The notes beneath the pieces were generated by a model. That model was not told the origin of the DNA. It was given only the letters and a program-made list of their open reading frames with translations, and did no database searches. From positions 1-18,279 of the forward strand of contig JAITLF010000054.1 of the NCBI GenBank assembly GCA_031278025.1: a stretch of DNA of 18,279 nt, given 5' to 3'. The first letter of the stretch is position 1, and each line of letters begins with the position of its first letter. The stretch is from Treponema sp. Its GTDB lineage: Bacteria > Spirochaetota > Spirochaetia > Treponematales > Breznakiellaceae. Of the stretch, positions 14,916 through 18,279 are shown in pieces. A program made the position numbers and the translations under genes.

Positions 14916-16931
14916 TCAGGCTGATCCGAAAGTCCACGAACCTTCTTTTTTAAGAGACTGCTTAAATAGGGCTTCGGCATCAACTTTGTCGTCCTCACCT
15001 GGTGAAGGGATAAGACCTTCCCCATTTATGCTGCGAAACAGCACTTCCGGACGGTCGGTATAGGCCCAACTGTTGCCGTTGTTAATGAAGGTATCGGCGA
15101 CAACGGTAACCGCCAGGGTAAAGAAAATGAGCGATGCGTTATTCTGTTTTTTTTCTCCCAGAAGCAGATCAAGCCGCTTGGAGAGGGGATTCGGTACCTG
15201 GAAGGTATAACGATCCCAGGGGTTGTCTATGCCCTCACAGGGGGTTTTTTTCTCGGCGCCGCCCATCTTGTTGCCCCGTTCAATACCGGCGGCCACTGCG
15301 GTAAGCGATCTGCGAAGATGCCTAATTTCAATATAAAGAGAGGGTATGTCATACTTTTGGAACGGCGGAGGAAGGAGGGTTTCAAACTTATAGTAGGGTA
15401 AAAAATAAAGCCGCTTGATCCACTGGAGTTCGTTTAGGAGCCGCTTGGCATAGCTGGAAGTATGGGATTCAGAATTACTTTCCATAATACGGCAATACTC
15501 ACTCAAACGGGGAAGATATTCCCTATCAAAACCGGTTTCAACGGCATAATGCCACTTGTCGATTATGGGACCCAATGAGCCATTAACCCACTCGGACTTC
15601 CCGTCAGGGTATGTAACCATGCCGAAAGAAACATACCTAAGCCCAATGAACAATTCCCGCAATATATACGCAAACACCATTACCTGCATGATCGGGTCTG
15701 TAGGTGCAATCAGGACGTATTCATTTGTCAAGGAAAAGACATCCCGAAAATAGGGATACAGATCGGGATACTGGGGCAGACGGTCCCAACCGGCTTTGGG
15801 AAAGAGAACCTCCAGGGTCTGTAAACCTTTATCAAGGGCCCTTTGTTCGGCCTCGGTTGCGGTAAATCTAATTTCTTTCTCTTCCTCCTCATCCTCCTCT
15901 TCATCTTCTTCCTGCGTCGTATTGTATCTTTTAATCTCAGTTGAAATATCCATCGGCTGAATCTGATCCGCATCAGAAGCCTCTATAAAGGCCAGATACC
16001 GTTTTTTTCGGGCGGAAAAAAATAATTCATAGGGAAACCATCGGTCAGACAGAAGTTTCATCAGCAGAGGATACAAAAGGAACCGGATGTCAATTCGAAT
16101 AAGACGCAGGGATTTAAGAGCAGTCTGAACCAGCGCCGCATGCTTCTTCTCTTTGGTTTTAATAGGATTCTCAAGATAATTGATCCTGTAGAGCAATTTA
16201 TAGACTGCCGCTATGTGATATTCCATGTCCAGCTTTTCGAGTATAAAAAGAGGCCGGTAAAAAATCCTAAGGATGTCAGAAAAATCAGCGCTTTTTACCG
16301 CACGCGAACGAGCCTGCAGCCGGGTCAAATCCTTGGAAATCTGCTCTATATTCCACTGCCGTATGGTATCCAACACCGCATACGCAAAATCGGATGCCCG
16401 TTTCAACTTCATATCCCGGCGCAGATTATTCCGGGGAAACAGGTTCCGGGTGGATATTACCAAATTCTCAAGGTGCTGGTAATACTCGTTCATCCGGTTG
16501 GTAACAAATTTTGGATTCAGATAATCCGGTGGAGGAGAAAAAAAGGAAAATACCGACTGCATAAACTGATTAAAAGTTTTTATTTCGAATTCAACCTGGC
16601 CCGCATATTTGTCCATTTTAACCCATTCCAGATAGGACGCCTTAACCGGAACCGAAGGATCATCATGAGGATCTATTGTAACGGCGTCGGCCTTTTTCGT
16701 AAAATCCTCGTCATTCACATGAGTTACGGCCCGCCGTGCCGATGGAACGTTAGCGCCACGGCCTTTCAATCTATGGCGGAGCGGAGACTTTTCCTCACTG
16801 CGTTCAAAACCAACCTCCCCGCCAAGAAGCTGTACCATACGTTTCGCTTCCGAGTTATCCACATAGCCTAACCGATCCCTCACCTTCCCTAATTCACCGG
16901 GTGCATAAATCTCTTTTTTCTTTTTTCCCAT
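14916..16931 (-). CDS. Conserved-looking protein of unrecognised family, 671 residues
   Basis: I do not recognise this protein. It has a basic start (MGKKKKEIYAPGELGKV), no signal peptide and no clear multi-helix membrane region, so it is probably cytoplasmic. It is rich in aromatic residues and helices, with segments such as MEYHIAAVYKLLYRINYLEN and IDIRFLLYPLLMKLLSDRW. A strongly acidic linker (EEDEEEDEEEEKE) lies near residue 345-358 and may divide two domains. The C-terminal part has FAYILRELFIGLRYVSFG and IYIEIRHLRRSLTAVAAGIE-like helices. No nucleotide-binding or protease motif is seen. The ATG at 16931 follows the DUF2804 stop by 2 nt with no strong ribosome site of its own, so it is probably translationally coupled and works in the same process. 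Confidence 0.8.
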   Translation of the reverse strand: MGKKKKEIYAPGELGKVRDRLGYVDNSEAKRMVQLLGGEVGFERSEEKSPLRHRLKGRGANVPSARRAVTHVNDEDFTKKADAVTIDPHDDPSVPVKASYLEWVKMDKYAGQVEFEIKTFNQFMQSVFSFFSPPPDYLNPKFVTNRMNEYYQHLENLVISTRNLFPRNNLRRDMKLKRASDFAYAVLDTIRQWNIEQISKDLTRLQARSRAVKSADFSDILRIFYRPLFILEKLDMEYHIAAVYKLLYRINYLENPIKTKEKKHAALVQTALKSLRLIRIDIRFLLYPLLMKLLSDRWFPYELFFSARKKRYLAFIEASDADQIQPMDISTEIKRYNTTQEEDEEEDEEEEKEIRFTATEAEQRALDKGLQTLEVLFPKAGWDRLPQYPDLYPYFRDVFSLTNEYVLIAPTDPIMQVMVFAYILRELFIGLRYVSFGMVTYPDGKSEWVNGSLGPIIDKWHYAVETGFDREYLPRLSEYCRIMESNSESHTSSYAKRLLNELQWIKRLYFLPYYKFETLLPPPFQKYDIPSLYIEIRHLRRSLTAVAAGIERGNKMGGAEKKTPCEGIDNPWDRYTFQVPNPLSKRLDLLLGEKKQNNASLIFFTLAVTVVADTFINNGNSWAYTDRPEVLFRSINGEGLIPSPGEDDKVDAEALFKQSLKKEGSWTFGSA

Positions 16932-16933
16932 AA

Positions 16934-17983
16934 TTATATCCGAATATAAAACTTTTCACCTATTCCCCAAAGGTTGTGTACCGGTATTTTCTCTCCTGCG
17001 GATGATACCAACATCCCATTAAAGAATCCAAGAGGAGCGTCGTATTCGGCGCGTAAGGCAATCAAATTAAAAGAGGTCCTCACCGTCTTTTGAGGAGAAA
17101 AGGTGAGATCAACCATCCCCTCTAAATCCTGAATTACCCATTTATACTCAATTCCGCCGGGCATGGTTATCCTCACTGGAGGCAGCGGCGTAAGCTTTCC
17201 ATTGACCCACAGGGCGTTCTCGTTGTTCGTATAGCTTTCCCGCGTCTGATTTTCCGAAATACTAAACCCTATACGCCGGTTTTCCCCATCAAACCCAAAC
17301 CCGTTACACCACTGGTTACGCATACGATAGGGAAAAAACCCTTTACAATCGCAGAACAGCCCGGTGGTCTTCTCCGGGTCCAGGGACACGTGGCGCCCTC
17401 CAAAGACCATATCGCCGCGGACCGACGCCAATACCTTAAAAACATACATGCAACGCTCTTCTGAAAAAAGCAGGTTCACCGCCAGCGGGGTAACCGCCTT
17501 TTTAACCAGATTATAGTGAAGATGAGCCGTAAACGAAGGACGCTTCCTAGTTGCCGCTATGTCCAGATCGACTTGTATGGTATTTGCGTCTAGCCAGTCA
17601 TGGATTCGGAAAAAAAAGCCATAGGAACGGCTTTCTATAGAAGCGTTGGCAAGTCCTTTCGGCAAGGACCACCGGTTAAAGGGGAGTATTTTCTTGAACC
17701 AAAACCGTTCTTTGGATGCTTTATCGTACACGTGGACCCAGGATTCGCAAAAATACTTAAAATTGAATATAAGAGCTGCAAGAAAGAAGCGGTCATCCTG
17801 CATCGCAAAGGATTCCCATTCCTTTATGCGGCAATCCCGTACCCACCGGGGGGTTGGAAAAGGAAAGGGCTTCAGTATATCCAGGAGATCCACCTGCTCA
17901 AACGCCCGTGTCCAGGTACCCGGCAGCGGTTTTCCGTTTTCTATAGGAGAAGCCCGTGGGGCTTGTATTTCTCTTGTATACAT
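16934..17983 (-). CDS. DUF2804 family protein
   Basis: This 349-residue protein resembles DUF2804, a family of unknown function. Typical features are an N-terminal proline-rich PIENGKPLPGTWTRAFEQVD, then KEWESFAMQDDRFFLAALIFN, the central CKGFFPYRMRNQWCNGFGFD, and the late FSPQKTVRTSFNLIALRAEYDAPLGFFNG. It appears rich in beta strands and aromatic residues, with no signal peptide and no membrane helices. AAGGTGGGG lies 3-4 nt before the ATG at 17983, rather close but usable. It heads a two-gene unit with the 671-residue protein, whose start is 2 nt past its stop. The family assignment comes from recalled sequence style and is moderately certain; no reaction is known. Confidence 0.7.
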   Translation of the reverse strand: MYTREIQAPRASPIENGKPLPGTWTRAFEQVDLLDILKPFPFPTPRWVRDCRIKEWESFAMQDDRFFLAALIFNFKYFCESWVHVYDKASKERFWFKKILPFNRWSLPKGLANASIESRSYGFFFRIHDWLDANTIQVDLDIAATRKRPSFTAHLHYNLVKKAVTPLAVNLLFSEERCMYVFKVLASVRGDMVFGGRHVSLDPEKTTGLFCDCKGFFPYRMRNQWCNGFGFDGENRRIGFSISENQTRESYTNNENALWVNGKLTPLPPVRITMPGGIEYKWVIQDLEGMVDLTFSPQKTVRTSFNLIALRAEYDAPLGFFNGMLVSSAGEKIPVHNLWGIGEKFYIRI

Positions 17984-18025
17984 CTACCCCACCTTAACGT
18001 ATTTGAAGCACAATGAAAAGGTATT

Positions 18026-18086
18026 GCATTGCCTCATAAAAAATCTAACCCCCAAAAAGGCATGCCTCAAAATAAAATTCTAACCC
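18026..18086. repeat. Two imperfect direct repeats of about 26 bp
   Basis: Copy 1 (18026-18051) and copy 2 (18060-18086) share GCAT(T)GCCTCA, an A-rich middle, and TCTAACCC, with start points 34 bp apart. They lie between the divergent DUF2804 gene and the transposase at the right edge. They could be operator sites for the DUF2804 operon or transposase-binding repeats at the end of the insertion element. Confidence 0.6.
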
Positions 18087-18279
18087 TAATAAACTCCTCT
18101 GATGGAGGGATCGGAGGACAATATGGGGTTACTTTTGAGCGAGAAAAGGCATTAACCGGAAAGCAGGCTCCCCGCTACCGGCAGGCAAGCAGGAAAATGA
18201 AGACCAAAATCCTGGACGAGTTTGTTGCGGCTGCCGGCTATAGCCGGAAATACGCCCTGCACCTGCTGACCCATTGGGG
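18062..18279 (+). CDS. Integrase-type (rve/ISNCY-like) transposase, N-terminal part, cut by window edge
   Basis: The frame ending at the window edge reads APRYRQASRKMKTKILDEF then VAAAGYSRKYALHLLTHWG, the N-terminal helix-turn-helix style of DDE integrase-core transposases common in treponemes. Only about 72 codons are inside the window. The in-frame ATG at 18062 follows AAAAAGG, but the residues it adds (MPQNKILTLINSSDGG) look like translated non-coding DNA. A better start is ATG 18123 with GGAGG five bases upstream; it is in the other frame, reads MGLLLSEKRH and stops. A -1 shift in the A-run at 18144-18147 would join MGLLLSEK to KALTGKQAPRY, which fits the family. So the gene may be frameshifted, or use programmed frameshifting. 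Confidence 0.6.
   Translation, partial: MPQNKILTLINSSDGGIGGQYGVTFEREKALTGKQAPRYRQASRKMKTKILDEFVAAAGYSRKYALHLLTHW

Overview
The window looks like a chromosomal segment of a GC-rich, host-associated spirochete, most likely a gut-type Treponema. This is judged from protein style only: a BMP-type substrate-binding protein with an AGGG signal-peptide end, a DUF2804 protein next to a large protein of unrecognised family, a stand-alone 23S-IVS-type four-helix-bundle protein, and many decayed transposon and repeat remnants. No rRNA, tRNA or species marker is present, so the assignment is an inference.

Layout. Positions 1-304 hold a tandem array of eleven 21-bp palindromic units (cut by the window edge) followed by three units of an unrelated 21-bp repeat. 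A four-helix-bundle gene (500-910, minus) follows. A strong sigma70-like promoter at 1012-1040, overlapped by a dyad, drives two overlapping half-transporter genes of a heterodimeric ABC exporter (1122-4701, plus). After a spacer with two perfect palindromes come trmJ (4883-5653) and a lipoprotein that joins a flavodoxin-like domain to an M15 peptidase domain (5720-7093).

The minus strand then carries a purine/nucleoside-type uptake cluster, read from right to left: BMP substrate-binding protein (12302-13420) with a clear promoter and a 3' hairpin terminator, a DUF985 cupin, a double-domain ATPase, two permeases, and a MobA/MocA-like nucleotidyltransferase (7351-8001). Junctions below the ATPase are tight (TAATG overlap, gaps of 1-2 nt), so these genes are probably translated together. 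The nucleotidyltransferase suggests a link between import of purines (or a similar substrate) and a molybdenum-cofactor enzyme encoded elsewhere; this is inferred.

Positions 13577-14915 are a scrap zone: a shrunken ISAs1-type transposase remnant, a second array of eleven palindromic units (nine of 21 bp, two of 22 bp), a frameshifted small gene, unassigned ORF fragments and a 99-nt near-perfect hairpin. Beyond it lie two coupled minus-strand genes, a DUF2804 protein (16934-17983) and a 671-residue protein of unrecognised family (14916-16931). The right edge holds two imperfect direct repeats and the 5' end of an integrase-type transposase whose best start lies in a different frame from its body.

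The most unusual material is the pair of 21-bp palindromic arrays, the long hairpin, the flavodoxin/M15 lipoprotein and the uncharacterised 671-residue/DUF2804 pair. No complete known defence or diversity-generating system is visible.
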